NCBI RefSeq assembly: GCF_003992665.1 | Contig: NZ_RZMX01000055.1 | Coordinates: forward strand, 1 to 64,000 | Direction of reading: 5' to 3' | Length of the DNA stretch: 64,000 bases | Origin: Pelagibacterium montanilacus | Lineage (GTDB): Bacteria; Pseudomonadota; Alphaproteobacteria; Rhizobiales; Devosiaceae | Shown: in pieces, positions 1 through 8,585 of the stretch | Layout of the letters: every line of letters begins with the position of its first letter | Position numbering within the stretch: position 1 is the stretch's first letter | The notes under the pieces: model-generated | What the model was told of the DNA's origin: nothing | Database searches by the model: none | The model's input: only the letters and a program-made list of their open reading frames with translations | Position numbers and translations under genes: made by a program

Positions 1-908
1 AGAGGCCGTTTCGAAAGGGGTTGAGCGGTCGAGGTTGGCATGATTCCAAGCGGTTTGCTGACCTGCATGGAGAATGTCATGTGGACCCCGACCACCCGTG
101 AACAGCATAACCGTCGTGCCACGCGATACCAGACCGATCTGACGGACGTGGAGTGGCGCCTGATCCAGCCGCACCTGCCTGCGGCCTGTAGAACGGGGCG
201 GCCCCGGGCCTGGCCGATGCGCGAGATCATCAACGCAATTTTCTACGTCCTGCGCGGCGGCATCACTTGGCGTCTCCTACCCTCGGACTTTCCGCCTTGG
301 CCGACCGTCTATCGGTGGTTCGCCGCATTGCGCGACGGCTCGGTCTTTGAGAAGATCAACCATGCCCTGGTCATGATGGACCGTGAGCGCGCCGGCCGCG
401 AGGCCAGTCCGTCCGCAGCCATAATCGACAGCCAATCCGTCAAAACCACCGAAGCCGGCGGCCCGCGTGGCTACGATGCAGGAAAGAAGATCAAAGGGCG
501 CAAGCGCCATGCACTGGTCGATACCGATGGGCGGCCGCTACTGGTCGAGCCGCATCCGGCCGACATCCAGGACAGAGACAGCGGCGGACCACTGCTACAG
601 ATCTCGCGCCCTCTGCTCCCCTTCATCAAACATGTATGGGCCGATGGCGGCTACAATCATGAGCGCGTGACCACCGCCACCAACATCATCGTCGAAATCG
701 TCAAGAAGCCCCCGGATCAGGTCGGCTTTGCCGTCTTGCCACGCAGATGGGTGGTCGAGCGCTTCTTTGCGTGGATCTGCCGCAACCGGCGCCTGGCAAA
801 GGACTTCGAGGCCACCATCAATTCAGCAGCCACCTTCCTTTACGCCGCCTCGGTCATGCTCCTCGTGAGGCGACTGGCCCGCCAGTCATGAGTTTCGAAA
901 CCGACTCT
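1..908 (+). mobile_element. IS5-family insertion sequence, complete
   Basis: Terminal inverted repeats are visible: the left end (AGAGGCCGTTTCGAAA, from base 1) and the reverse complement of the right end (893-908, AGAGTCGGTTTCGAAA) match at 14 of 16 positions. A single transposase gene fills the space between them. The bases after the right repeat are TAA, and the left end is preceded in the window only by an A. A 2-3 bp TAA-type target duplication is therefore possible but cannot be checked past the left edge. The element has interrupted the Nmad2-like gene that continues at 888-1259. Confidence 0.85.
79..891 (+). CDS. IS5-family DDE transposase
   Basis: Transposase that cuts and joins the ends of its own IS. 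The protein has an N-terminal DUF4096-like region (TDLTDVEWRLIQPHLP) followed by a DDE catalytic core. Counting from the ATG at 79, the likely triad is D117 (IIDSQSVK), D189 (WADGGY) and E227 (WVVERFFAW), with the usual R-N-R-R-L-A-K-D-F stretch after the glutamate. I chose ATG 79 because GGAG lies 6 bases upstream; ATG 40 in the same frame would add 13 residues that do not look like the family. There is no internal stop or frameshift, so the copy is probably functional. The stop codon lies beside the right inverted repeat. Confidence 0.85.
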   Translation: MWTPTTREQHNRRATRYQTDLTDVEWRLIQPHLPAACRTGRPRAWPMREIINAIFYVLRGGITWRLLPSDFPPWPTVYRWFAALRDGSVFEKINHALVMMDRERAGREASPSAAIIDSQSVKTTEAGGPRGYDAGKKIKGRKRHALVDTDGRPLLVEPHPADIQDRDSGGPLLQISRPLLPFIKHVWADGGYNHERVTTATNIIVEIVKKPPDQVGFAVLPRRWVVERFFAWICRNRRLAKDFEATINSAATFLYAASVMLLVRRLARQS

Positions 909-1259
909 AAGAAGCCCATACTAAACGGAAGCAAATCTCAGCATTTTGGGGACAACATATATTATACAGATGCGAAAGGAGAAATTATCCAAGAAAATTC
1001 TTTTCATAGCGGGGAGGATGGAATTTTGAGCCCCGCCAATTTAAACCGAGACACTGGCACCACAGATCGCGTACTTTTAGGACGAAAATTTGGTTACTTT
1101 GGAAAAAGTGCGCCTTTAATTCCCCCATACTTAGAGAAGTTTATTAAAAAAGGGCCAGGGCATAAATCGCTCTTTTCTTTGGAACAACAGGAGTCCATTC
1201 GCGACTGGATTAGAGATTTAGGAGTTACAGGCGTAGCAGGTGAGCCAGCGAGATGGTAG
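888..1259 (+). pseudogene. Nmad2-like protein, 5' end removed by the IS
   Basis: This is the C-terminal part (about 120 residues) of what I recognise as a nucleotide modification associated domain 2 (Nmad2) protein: a lysine-proline stretch, then NGSKSQHFGDNIYY, a His-Ser pair and DGILSPANLNRDT, then a DRVLLGRKFGYFG segment. Nmad proteins were predicted by comparative genomics to take part in DNA base modification; their chemistry is unproven. The ATG at 888 lies in the IS right inverted repeat, so the first seven or so codons are IS-derived and the native N-terminus is missing. The base composition is clearly AT-richer than the flanking genes, which suggests acquisition by transfer. The gene overlaps the next one by 7 bases. 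Confidence 0.6.
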
Positions 1260-1921
1260 CAAAAGAATTAGATATTTTTCTGGAGTGCTTACTTTCCTAC
1301 ACACCTTTGGATTCATTCAATCCTTGGCGCGAGATTTGCGAGCAGTCTGATTCCGCGGACAGCCACACAATACGACTTAATAATCTTACTCGCGTTCTTG
1401 AGGCGTGTCTGACCGATGGTGAAGTCGACATATGGATGGGGCGAGATTTGGGTTGGCGGGGCGGTAGGCGCACCGGTGTGCCGCTGGTCGATGAGCTTAC
1501 GCTTTCATCTTACGGGCGATCACTGCGGGCAAGTCCGTTGCAGAAAGCGACAGTAGATCGCCCGATGAAAGAACGCACGGCCACCGAGATTGAGTTGGCT
1601 CGACGTAGCGTGGGAGCCAAGGTATTTTTTTGGAACGTCTTCCCCTATCATCCACATGAGCAGGGGTCGCCGTTGAGTAATCGTATGCATACCCGGCAGG
1701 AAAAAGAGCTCGGTCGGGAAATATTTGACCTGCTTGTAGCTTTCTTGCCTGTTCGGCGTTTCATCGCCATCGGAAACGATGCCGCAAATGCGCTAGATAA
1801 TTGGGGCTTTGACGTGCTTTCTGTCCGGCACCCAAGCTATGGTGGCCAAAGGGATTTTCACAGGCAGGTGGAAGGTCACTACGGAATTGCTCCATCAGAG
1901 CCGCAGCTTGCTTTGCTCTGA
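1253..1921 (+). CDS. uracil-DNA glycosylase superfamily protein
   Basis: A 222-residue protein with the layout of the UDG superfamily. It has a glycine-rich motif around residues 61-81 (WMGRDLGWRGGRRTGVPL), ERTATEI at 107-113, NVFPYHP at 128-134, a hydrophobic IAIGNDAANAL strand/helix, and VRHPSYGGQ at 191-199, where H193 would be the second catalytic-loop histidine. Enzymes of this superfamily remove damaged or modified bases from DNA, but this branch is not one I can name. Its ATG overlaps the stop of the Nmad2-like gene, so the two were probably translationally coupled before the IS insertion. A DNA-modification or anti-phage role is inference from this pairing. Confidence 0.6.
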   Translation: MVAKELDIFLECLLSYTPLDSFNPWREICEQSDSADSHTIRLNNLTRVLEACLTDGEVDIWMGRDLGWRGGRRTGVPLVDELTLSSYGRSLRASPLQKATVDRPMKERTATEIELARRSVGAKVFFWNVFPYHPHEQGSPLSNRMHTRQEKELGREIFDLLVAFLPVRRFIAIGNDAANALDNWGFDVLSVRHPSYGGQRDFHRQVEGHYGIAPSEPQLALL

Positions 1922-2057
1922 GCTCTCAGACGATCTTCGGGTACCGAGCGGAGTGAAGATATCAGAGAATGGTGCTTTTTAACTGCCCCCCCCACCAGCA
2001 ACCACATCGCCCCCCTCTCCGTTCTCTCTCCCGAACCACAAGAACGGAGCAGAGCTC

Positions 2058-2573
2058 ATGGCTGACCACGATCCCAACGCCCACGCCGATCACCTGTCCC
2101 CCGAGGAAACGCGCGAGCGTGTCTGGAGCCTCGCCGAGGACATCAGGGTGTGCATACTCACCACCTGGAGCGGGTCCGAGCAGCACGCCCGGCCGCTGAC
2201 GGCCCATGTGGCGCGGGACGAGCATGCGCTCTATTTCCTCGTCGACGAGAGCGGGCACAAGAACACCGAGATCGAGCAGTACCCCGCCGTCTCCTGTTCC
2301 TTCGTGGACAAGGGAAGCAATGACTATGTCGTGATCGCCGGCACCGCGAAGCTCTCCAACGACCGCGAAAAGATTGCCGCAATCTGGACAAATTTCGCCA
2401 AGGCCTGGTGGGACGACGAAAACGATCCTTCCATCCGTCTGCTCACCGTCACCCCCACCCGGGGCGAGGTCTGGGACGGCCCCGGTGGGCTCGCCGCAAA
2501 GGCGAAAATCGCCTTCTCGGCGGCCACGGGCGGCGATATCGACATGGGCGAGACCGGCAAGGCGCGGCTCTGA
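2058..2573 (+). CDS. pyridoxamine 5'-phosphate oxidase family protein (general stress protein 26-like)
   Basis: A 171-residue FMN-binding split-barrel protein. The N-terminal helix (PEETRERVWSLAEDIRVCIL) is followed by the typical segment running from Arg-Pro-Leu-Thr through the ALYFLVDE strand, and by a VSCSFVDKGSNDYVVIAG core strand. Members bind a flavin and are linked to stress responses in alphaproteobacteria; a substrate cannot be read from sequence. An AAGAACGGAGCAGAG leader supplies a Shine-Dalgarno site. The gene stands alone and is followed by a hairpin at 2617-2638. Confidence 0.8.
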   Translation: MADHDPNAHADHLSPEETRERVWSLAEDIRVCILTTWSGSEQHARPLTAHVARDEHALYFLVDESGHKNTEIEQYPAVSCSFVDKGSNDYVVIAGTAKLSNDREKIAAIWTNFAKAWWDDENDPSIRLLTVTPTRGEVWDGPGGLAAKAKIAFSAATGGDIDMGETGKARL

Positions 2574-2616
2574 TCCCGGTCGAGGCCGGGCCCTTTTCGC
2601 CCCGAAATGCATCGAC

Positions 2617-2648
2617 GGCCGATCACCCCCGATCGGCCCTCGTTTTCC
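2617..2648 (+). terminator. probable terminator of the PNPOx-like gene
   Basis: An 8-bp perfect stem GGCCGATC / GATCGGCC (2617-2624 with 2631-2638) is followed by CTCGTTTTCCC. The T run is short, so termination may be partial. The rest of the 2574-2887 gap holds no convincing gene. Confidence 0.45.
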
Positions 2649-2887
2649 CTCTCTTGGGTGAACATCTCCCGCAAGACGCACCCTGATCGCCCCGCCCGCG
2701 CGCCGACTAATCCCCGGCTATCCAACCTGTGAGACGATGCCGTGTGAGGCGCTCGCAATGCCCAAGATCGGTTCGCCATATCGCGCCGATCACGGGCCTT
2801 GGTGCGCGCAGATCACCGCCCCTGATCTCGGCCAGAGCGTTGAAAATCCAGCGTTTTCCACTTTAAACGAGGGACGCGCCCCGGGGA

Positions 2888-3658
2888 TTACCCCAGCGCG
2901 ATCAATGAAATCTGCCGCCCGGCGCGGGTTTCGGTGTGGGTCGCGTGCCGGTGCGAGAAATAGGCCTCGTCCATCCCATAGGTGCATCCCCCCACCCGCA
3001 TGATGGATTTGAGCCCCAGATTCCGCCCCTGCATTTCGAGCAATCCGGCCACGTCGAAATGGGGTTTGGCAAAGCCCTCGGTGAGCACAAAGTCCAGGGA
3101 TTCCGGGAATTCCCGGGCGATCATCGCCGCGAAATCCTCCCCCACCTCGTAGTTCTCGGCAGAGATCGAGGGCCCGATGGCGGCGGTGATGTGCCCCGCC
3201 CGCGCGCCCAGCGCTTCCATGGCCGCCACCGTCTGGCCCAGCACCCCGCTCACCGCCCCGCGCCACCCCGCATGGGCGGCCCCGATCACCCCGGATTCCG
3301 GGTCTGCCAGCAGGATCGGCGCGCAATCGGCGGTCAGAATTCCCAGCGCCACCCCATGCCGCCGCGTCACCAGCGCATCGGCTTCCGGGCGGGCCGAAAG
3401 GTCCGAGGTTTCGGTGATCGTGAGCACGTCCGCGCTGTGGATCTGTTTGGCCATCGCCACCTGCAAAGGCCCGGATTTCAAGGCCATTACGGCCTTGTGG
3501 ATGTTCTCGGCCACGTTCGCCGCATCGTCTCCCACCGCCCGCGAGGCGTTGAGCGCCGCGAACTCGCCCTCAGACACCCCACCCCGGCGCCCGAAAAATC
3601 CGTGCCGGATATCGGGGAGCGCGGCAAGGGCCGGGCTGGTCTCGAAGGGAGGATGCAT
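2888..3658 (-). CDS. pgeF: peptidoglycan editing factor PgeF (YfiH, multicopper-oxidase-like fold)
   Basis: A 256-residue member of the DUF152/YfiH family. Known members remove incorrectly built peptidoglycan precursors (those with L-Ser in place of L-Ala), and related proteins act as purine nucleoside phosphorylase/deaminase. The zinc/copper ligands are visible: H74 in KQIHSADV, C112 in LTADCAPILL and H129 in GAAHAGWRG. It starts 15 bases after the stop of the MidA gene in the lgt-midA-pgeF operon. A cell-wall role sits well beside lgt and the distant murL/murD2 genes. Confidence 0.88.
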   Translation of the reverse strand: MHPPFETSPALAALPDIRHGFFGRRGGVSEGEFAALNASRAVGDDAANVAENIHKAVMALKSGPLQVAMAKQIHSADVLTITETSDLSARPEADALVTRRHGVALGILTADCAPILLADPESGVIGAAHAGWRGAVSGVLGQTVAAMEALGARAGHITAAIGPSISAENYEVGEDFAAMIAREFPESLDFVLTEGFAKPHFDVAGLLEMQGRNLGLKSIMRVGGCTYGMDEAYFSHRHATHTETRAGRQISLIALG

Positions 3659-3673
3659 GAAGGCTACCTTTGC

Positions 3674-4750
3674 TTAAAAACCGGCCGGGCGAAGTCCCGG
3701 ACTGGCGGCGCAGAAAGCCTTGAAAAGCTTGCCCATTTGCGCCGGATGGGTCAGCCGCGCGAACGCCTCGGCCAGCGCCTCGGCCTTGTCGGGATTGGCC
3801 CGGGCCAGCGCGGCGTGGCGCTCGGCCAACCCCAAGGATGTAAGGAAACGGCCCTGCTCCACAAGAGGCGCGACCGTCAACCCAGCCATGCGCGCAGCGC
3901 GGCCCAGCGTTTCGAAATCCACATGGGCGGTCAGGTCCGCCGCCCCCGGCTCGGCCAGCGGATCCGCATGGGCATGGCGGGCCAGCGCCTGCAGCGTTTC
4001 GCCCGGCTGGGTGCGCCCATAGCCATAGTCAATGGCCAGGATCGCCCCGCCCCGTGGCGCCACGACCCGCCCCAGCCGCGCCATGAATTTCTCCGCCGCC
4101 AGCCCGATTTCCGCCACCGCGCCCTCCGCCGCATCGGCAAAGGCCGGGCCCAGCAAATCCGGGTCATAGGGCGTCGGCGAGAGCCCGAAACAGCGCCGCC
4201 CGTCCTCCAGCCCCACGCAGCGCTCGAACCATTTCGCCCCCCGCCGCACGAACTGCCGAATCGGCAGCGCATCGAAAAATTCGTTGGCGACCACGATCAC
4301 CGGCCCCTCCGGGATATCCTCGGGCTCTGAAACCGCGATAGGGTTGTACTCGGCCAGTCGCTCGGCCTGCATCGCCGCCAGGTCGGCATTGCTCTCGAAC
4401 AGGCGAAGCTGCAGCGCGGCGCCAAAGCCGGGCACACGGGTCGCCACCCGCAGCGCATCGGCCATCAGCGTCCCGCGCCCCGGCCCCGGCTCGAAGACGA
4501 CCAGCGAGGTCGGGGAGCCCATCTGGACGTAGAGATCGGCCATCCAGCCGCCGATCATCTCCCCGAAGGTCTGGCTGATCTCGGGCGCGGTGATGAAATC
4601 CCCCGCCGCGCCGAGCGGATCGGCCTTCCGGTAATAGCCCCGGCTCGGGTGCGAAAGGCACAGCGCCATATAGGTGGCCATCGACATCGGCCCGCTGGCC
4701 CGGATTTCCATGTCGATCAGATCGCCCAGCGAGGGCCCTGCTTCAGCCAT
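3674..4750 (-). CDS. SAM-dependent methyltransferase of the MidA/NDUFAF7 family
   Basis: A 358-residue class I methyltransferase. The SAM-binding glycine motif is FEPGPGRGTLMADAL, near residue 86. The N-terminal part (SMATYMALCLSHPSRGYY) is characteristic of the family. The eukaryotic relative methylates an arginine of respiratory complex I subunit NDUFS2; the bacterial target is not settled. The ATG overlaps the lgt stop by 8 bases, so translation is coupled to lgt, and pgeF follows directly. The same three-gene order is common in the Hyphomicrobiales. Confidence 0.85.
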   Translation of the reverse strand: MAEAGPSLGDLIDMEIRASGPMSMATYMALCLSHPSRGYYRKADPLGAAGDFITAPEISQTFGEMIGGWMADLYVQMGSPTSLVVFEPGPGRGTLMADALRVATRVPGFGAALQLRLFESNADLAAMQAERLAEYNPIAVSEPEDIPEGPVIVVANEFFDALPIRQFVRRGAKWFERCVGLEDGRRCFGLSPTPYDPDLLGPAFADAAEGAVAEIGLAAEKFMARLGRVVAPRGGAILAIDYGYGRTQPGETLQALARHAHADPLAEPGAADLTAHVDFETLGRAARMAGLTVAPLVEQGRFLTSLGLAERHAALARANPDKAEALAEAFARLTHPAQMGKLFKAFCAASPGLRPAGF

Positions 4751-5606
4751 GGCGGCGCGTCTGTGCCCACCACACGAGCCCGATCCCCGCGACCAGGATC
4801 GGCAGGCTCAGCACCATCCCCATGGTCAGCCAGCCAAAGGCCAGATACCCGATATGGGCGTCGGGCAGCCGGAAGAATTCCACGAATATCCGGGCGCTCG
4901 CATACCCGATCCCGAACACCCCAGCCACCAGCCCCGGCCTGCGCAGGGCGAAGCGCACATGGGTGAAATAGCGGATGACGAGAAACAGCAGCACCCCCTC
5001 GAGCAGCCCTTCATAGAGCTGGCTGGGGTGGCGCGGCACATCGCCCCCGCCGGGGAAGATCACGCCCCAGGGCATGGTCGTCGGGCTGCCGTAGAGCTCG
5101 GCATTGATGAAGTTGGCCACGCGCCCCAGGAACAGCCCGATGGTGCCGCAGCAGGCGAGAAGATCAAGGCCCGAGAGCACGTCGGCACCCTTGCTGCGCA
5201 GATAGACCGACATCGCGACGACAAGGCCCAGCATGCCGCCGTGAAACGCCATGCCCCCGTCCCAGAGCGCAATGATCGCGGCCGGGTTGGCGAGGAAATA
5301 GGTGGGATCGTAAAACAGCACATAGCCCAGCCGCCCCCCGATCACGATGCCGAGAACGATCCAGAAGGTGAAGTCGAACAACTCGCTCGCGTTCATGGGC
5401 GGCGTATTGTTGGCCCACAGAGATTTGCGCCGCACGAGCAGCATCCCGTAGCCTACGCCAAGGAAGATGCCGGCGAGATAAGCCAGCGCATACCAGCGGA
5501 TCACCAGCGGGCCCAGGGCAAAGGCGACAGGATCGATCTGAGGAAAGGGCAAGGCGGGCACCGGCGTGTCGGACAATGGGATCGGCGCGGACCATGCCGC
5601 CCCCAT
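4743..5606 (-). CDS. lgt: prolipoprotein diacylglyceryl transferase
   Basis: Inner-membrane enzyme that transfers diacylglycerol from phosphatidylglycerol to the lipobox cysteine of prolipoproteins, the first step of lipoprotein maturation. The protein is 287 residues long with several membrane segments. The signature is present: FHGGMLGLVVAM (about 121-132) and GRVANFINAELYG (161-173), with the conserved Arg, Asn and Glu. It is the first gene of the minus-strand lgt-midA-pgeF operon and is divergent from ubiK across a 72-bp gap. Confidence 0.93.
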   Translation of the reverse strand: MGAAWSAPIPLSDTPVPALPFPQIDPVAFALGPLVIRWYALAYLAGIFLGVGYGMLLVRRKSLWANNTPPMNASELFDFTFWIVLGIVIGGRLGYVLFYDPTYFLANPAAIIALWDGGMAFHGGMLGLVVAMSVYLRSKGADVLSGLDLLACCGTIGLFLGRVANFINAELYGSPTTMPWGVIFPGGGDVPRHPSQLYEGLLEGVLLFLVIRYFTHVRFALRRPGLVAGVFGIGYASARIFVEFFRLPDAHIGYLAFGWLTMGMVLSLPILVAGIGLVWWAQTRRHG

Positions 5607-5678
5607 CCGGTCTGGTCAAGCGCTGCCACGCACCCTACATAGGAGATCTCGACATGCATTCATTGAGGTGGCCCACAG

Positions 5679-5936
5679 ATGACTTCCCATGGCAGCAGAA
5701 TATTCGATGACCTCAGTCGTCTGATGAACGACGCGGCCGATGTGGCCGATGGCGTGCGGCGCGAAGCCGAAACCGCCGTGCGCGGCCAGATGGAGCGCAT
5801 CGTCAACGAACTCGACCTGGTCAAGCGCGACGATTACGACGCGCTCAGGGACCTCGTCACCATCCAGGGCGAAGAGATCGAGGCGCTCCGGCGCGAACTC
5901 GACGCCTTCAAAAGGCGCAAGAAAACCACGCCCTGA
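5679..5936 (+). CDS. UbiK/BMFP family accessory factor
   Basis: An 85-residue protein of the former DUF526 family: an amphipathic N-terminal helix (IFDDLSRLMNDAADVADGV) and a C-terminal coiled coil (LVKRDDYDALRDLV to ELDAFKRR). Family members form trimers, bind membranes and act as accessory factors in ubiquinone biosynthesis (UbiK in E. coli). A GAGG Shine-Dalgarno sits about 10 bases before the ATG. The phosphoesterase gene follows 8 bases after the stop. Confidence 0.75.
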   Translation: MTSHGSRIFDDLSRLMNDAADVADGVRREAETAVRGQMERIVNELDLVKRDDYDALRDLVTIQGEEIEALRRELDAFKRRKKTTP

Positions 5937-5944
5937 GCGGCACG

Positions 5945-6673
5945 ATGCGCGTCGCGCTGATCTCGGACATCCACGGCAATGCCTTTGCGCTTGCGGCCGT
6001 TCTCGAGGACATCGCGCGGCGTAAGGTCGATGCCACCTACAATCTCGGCGACCATGTCTCCGGGCCCATCGCGCCGGCCGAGACCGCCGAGATGCTGCTG
6101 GGCCTTGATGCCGTTTCCCTGCGCGGAAATCACGACAGAGTGGTCATGGCTGGCGAGAACATGGACAAGGTCGACGTGATCGCCGCAGCCGCCATCGACG
6201 ATAGCGCCCGGTCCTGGCTGGGCACGCTGGCCGAGACCGCCTCTCCCGAGCCTGACATCTTGCTCTGCCATGGCACGCCATCCAGCGACAACACGCACTG
6301 GCTCCAGACCAAGACCCAGGACAAGCGCTTCCGCCCAAGCTCGACGGCAGAGATTGCCCAGCAGGTTTCGGGACACACCCACGCCCTGCTGTGCTGCGGC
6401 CATTCCCACGTGGCACGGGTTGTCGAGCTGGGCGATGGCCGCATCGTGGTCAATCCCGGCAGCGTCGGCCGCCCCGCCTATACCATGGCCGACCCCGCAT
6501 CGGCCGAGCGGCTCTCCCCCGATGCCGGCTACGCCATAGCGACGCGAACCCGTTCGGGATGGTCGGCAACCCTTCTCCAGATCCCCTACGATCACGAGGC
6601 CGCAGCCTTACGAGCCGAGCAGCACGGCATGGCCGGCTGGGCCCGCCACCTGCGCGAAGGTTGGCCACGCTAG
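5945..6673 (+). CDS. metallophosphoesterase of the YfcE/MJ0936-like type
   Basis: A 242-residue calcineurin-like phosphoesterase. The metal-binding blocks are clear: SDIHGN (D8, H10), NLGDHVSGP (about 34-42), GNHD (61-64), LCHGTP, CGHSHVAR and VNPGSVGRP. It resembles the YfcE-type phosphodiesterases acting on small substrates; the physiological substrate is unknown. It is probably cotranscribed with ubiK (8-base gap). Confidence 0.85.
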   Translation: MRVALISDIHGNAFALAAVLEDIARRKVDATYNLGDHVSGPIAPAETAEMLLGLDAVSLRGNHDRVVMAGENMDKVDVIAAAAIDDSARSWLGTLAETASPEPDILLCHGTPSSDNTHWLQTKTQDKRFRPSSTAEIAQQVSGHTHALLCCGHSHVARVVELGDGRIVVNPGSVGRPAYTMADPASAERLSPDAGYAIATRTRSGWSATLLQIPYDHEAAALRAEQHGMAGWARHLREGWPR

Positions 6674-6709
6674 GCGTCGCGTGAAAATGAGTGTTGAGAA
6701 ATCAAAATC

Positions 6710-6725
6710 TTAACACCTCGTTAAC
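6710..6725 (+). promoter_or_regulatory. candidate CtrA box (TTAA-N7-TTAAC)
   Basis: The bases TTAA-CACCTCG-TTAAC match the alphaproteobacterial CtrA consensus exactly. The site lies in the 254-bp gap ahead of the ybjN-like/proC/csaA operon. An 8-bp inverted repeat TTGGACCC / GGGTCCAA (6763-6770 with 6780-6787) follows downstream and could fold in the leader. Regulation by CtrA is an inference. Confidence 0.45.
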
Positions 6726-6927
6726 CATGACGCTCGCACCATCATAGTTAAGAATCTGTGTATTGGACCCCGCGTTTATGGGTCCAACGGACCGGGCCGG
6801 TGTAGGTTTGTGACAGGGACGATTCGTACACGCCACCAGTCCGATCAGTTCGATAGTGCCTCGTCGGGCCGCAACATCCGGTTGCGTTCCCCCTTGTGAA
6901 ACCATGCTCAATCGTACGGAGCCCGTC

Positions 6928-7428
6928 ATGTCTCTCCTGGAACTGGAACTGGACAGAAACATCCACCCCGTCGACATCATCGAGCACATCGCAGCAATCA
7001 GCGACTGGTCGTTCGAGCGGCAGGACGCGGACGAGATCTCGATATCGGTGCGCGGGGGATGGAGTGACTATCACGTCTCGTTCAACTGGATGGAGCAGAT
7101 GGAATCGCTGCACCTGGCATGCGCATTCGATCTCAAGGTGCCCGACGCACGGCGCGCGGAAATCAAGCAGCTTCTCAGCCTCGTCAACGAGCAACTCTGG
7201 ATCGGCCATTTCGATATCTGGAGCCGGGAGGGCGTTATCCTCTTCCGCCACTCGCACCTGCTTTCAGGTGGCGCAGACGTCTCGCCCCAGCAGTGCGAGG
7301 CCCTGCTGCGCACGGCGACCGACAGTTGCGATCTGTATTACCAGGCGTTCCAGTTCGTGGTCTGGGCCGGAAAATCGGCCACCGACGCGTTGGCCGAAGT
7401 GATGTTCGAGACCGTGGGCGAAGCATGA
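6928..7428 (+). CDS. YbjN domain-containing protein
   Basis: A 166-residue YbjN-family protein (a chaperone-like, class I type III secretion-chaperone fold). Features are the N-terminal HPVDIIEHIAAISDW, an aspartate-rich first strand, a WMEQMESLHLACAFDL strand and a LWIGHFDIWS motif. Family members affect motility and stress tolerance when overproduced in enterobacteria; the mechanism is unknown. I chose ATG 6928 because CGGAG lies 7-8 bases upstream and because earlier ATGs add unrelated residues. The stop overlaps the proC start (ATGA), so the two are coupled. The candidate CtrA box lies upstream. Confidence 0.75.
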   Translation: MSLLELELDRNIHPVDIIEHIAAISDWSFERQDADEISISVRGGWSDYHVSFNWMEQMESLHLACAFDLKVPDARRAEIKQLLSLVNEQLWIGHFDIWSREGVILFRHSHLLSGGADVSPQQCEALLRTATDSCDLYYQAFQFVVWAGKSATDALAEVMFETVGEA

Positions 7429-8240
7429 GTCTTCACAATTCCGGTACGATCCTGCTGGTAGGCGCCGGCAAGATGGGCATCGCCATGGCTCAGGGCTGGC
7501 TGGCTGCAGGCCTTGAGGGCAAGAGCCTCGTTCTTGTCGATCCGCAGCCGCACGAAACGGTGCGCGCACTTGCGGAGTCCGTGGGCGCCAGCCTGCAGAC
7601 CCAATTGCCCGATACTCCACCCCGCGCCGTCGTCCTTGCGGTCAAACCCCAGATGATGGACACCGTGCTGCCCGCAGTCCGTCCTCTCATGGGCGAAGCC
7701 ACCATGGCGCTCTCGATCGCCGCAGGCATTCCTCTGGCCAGGCTGCAATCCGGGCTGGGCTCGGCCAAGGTGGTTCGCTCAATGCCCAACACCCCGGCGC
7801 AACTGGGCAAGGGCATATCGGGCGCCTTCGCCGGGCCCGACATTTCCAGCGATGATCGTGCGCTGGCCCATGCCCTTCTCGAAGCGGCCGGGCGCGTGGT
7901 CTGGCTCGAGAACGAGGCCCTGATCGACGCGGTAACCTCCGTCTCGGGGTCGGGGCCCGCCTATGTCTTTTACCTCGTCGAGGCCATGGCCGCAGCGGGC
8001 GAACAGCAGGGGCTCGCGGCCGATCAGGCCATGGCACTGGCGCGCCAGACCATCATCGGCGCCGCCGCCCTGCTCGAAGCCGACCCTGCCGATGCCGCGC
8101 AATTGCGCCGCAACGTCACCTCACCGAACGGGACCACCCAGGCGGCCCTCGACGTGCTCATGGCCGACGATGGCCTCGGGCCGCTTCTCGACCGTGCCGT
8201 CACCGCGGCCCGCAAGCGCAGCGAGGAACTGGGCCAATGA
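7425..8240 (+). CDS. proC: pyrroline-5-carboxylate reductase
   Basis: Last step of proline synthesis: NAD(P)H-dependent reduction of pyrroline-5-carboxylate. The protein has 271 residues. A Rossmann motif [13 protein letters not shown] lies at the N-terminus (about 13-25), AVKPQMM follows the nucleotide domain, and the family signature [16 protein letters not shown] lies in the C-terminal dimerisation domain, with [14 protein letters not shown] after it. The ATG overlaps the preceding stop, and the csaA-like gene overlaps the end, making a three-gene operon. Confidence 0.93.
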   Translation: MSLHNSGTILLVGAGKMGIAMAQGWLAAGLEGKSLVLVDPQPHETVRALAESVGASLQTQLPDTPPRAVVLAVKPQMMDTVLPAVRPLMGEATMALSIAAGIPLARLQSGLGSAKVVRSMPNTPAQLGKGISGAFAGPDISSDDRALAHALLEAAGRVVWLENEALIDAVTSVSGSGPAYVFYLVEAMAAAGEQQGLAADQAMALARQTIIGAAALLEADPADAAQLRRNVTSPNGTTQAALDVLMADDGLGPLLDRAVTAARKRSEELGQ

Positions 8241-8578
8241 GCGACGAGATCAGTTTCGACGACTTCCTCAAGGTCGATATCCGCACCGGGACGATCGTTG
8301 AGGCGCGCTCCTTCCCCGAAGCGCGCAAGCCCGCGATCATCCTGATCATCGATTTCGGGCCCGAGATCGGGATCAAGAAGTCCTCGGCCCAGATCACCGT
8401 GCATTACACGCCCGAAAGTCTCGTTGGGCGCCAGGTCATGGCGGTCGTCAATTTCCCGCCTCGCCAGATCGGACCGCTGCGCTCCGAAGTGCTGACGCTG
8501 GGGTTCGAGGACCAAGACGGCGCCATCGTGCTCGCTGCAATCGACAAACCCGTGCCCAACGGCAAGCGGCTGCTCTGA
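8237..8578 (+). CDS. csaA: tRNA-binding domain protein, CsaA type
   Basis: A 113-residue stand-alone tRNA-binding (OB-fold) domain like Bacillus CsaA, proposed to be an export chaperone but structurally a dimeric tRNA-binding protein. The motifs [24 protein letters not shown] and [20 protein letters not shown] match the family. It overlaps proC (ATGA). Confidence 0.85.
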   Translation: MSDEISFDDFLKVDIRTGTIVEARSFPEARKPAIILIIDFGPEIGIKKSSAQITVHYTPESLVGRQVMAVVNFPPRQIGPLRSEVLTLGFEDQDGAIVLAAIDKPVPNGKRLL

Positions 8579-8585
8579 AACTGTG

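Noticed and set aside
2936-4330. 464-residue plus-strand open frame across pgeF/midA
   Set aside because: It covers two well-supported minus-strand genes, has no ribosome binding site and lacks family features.
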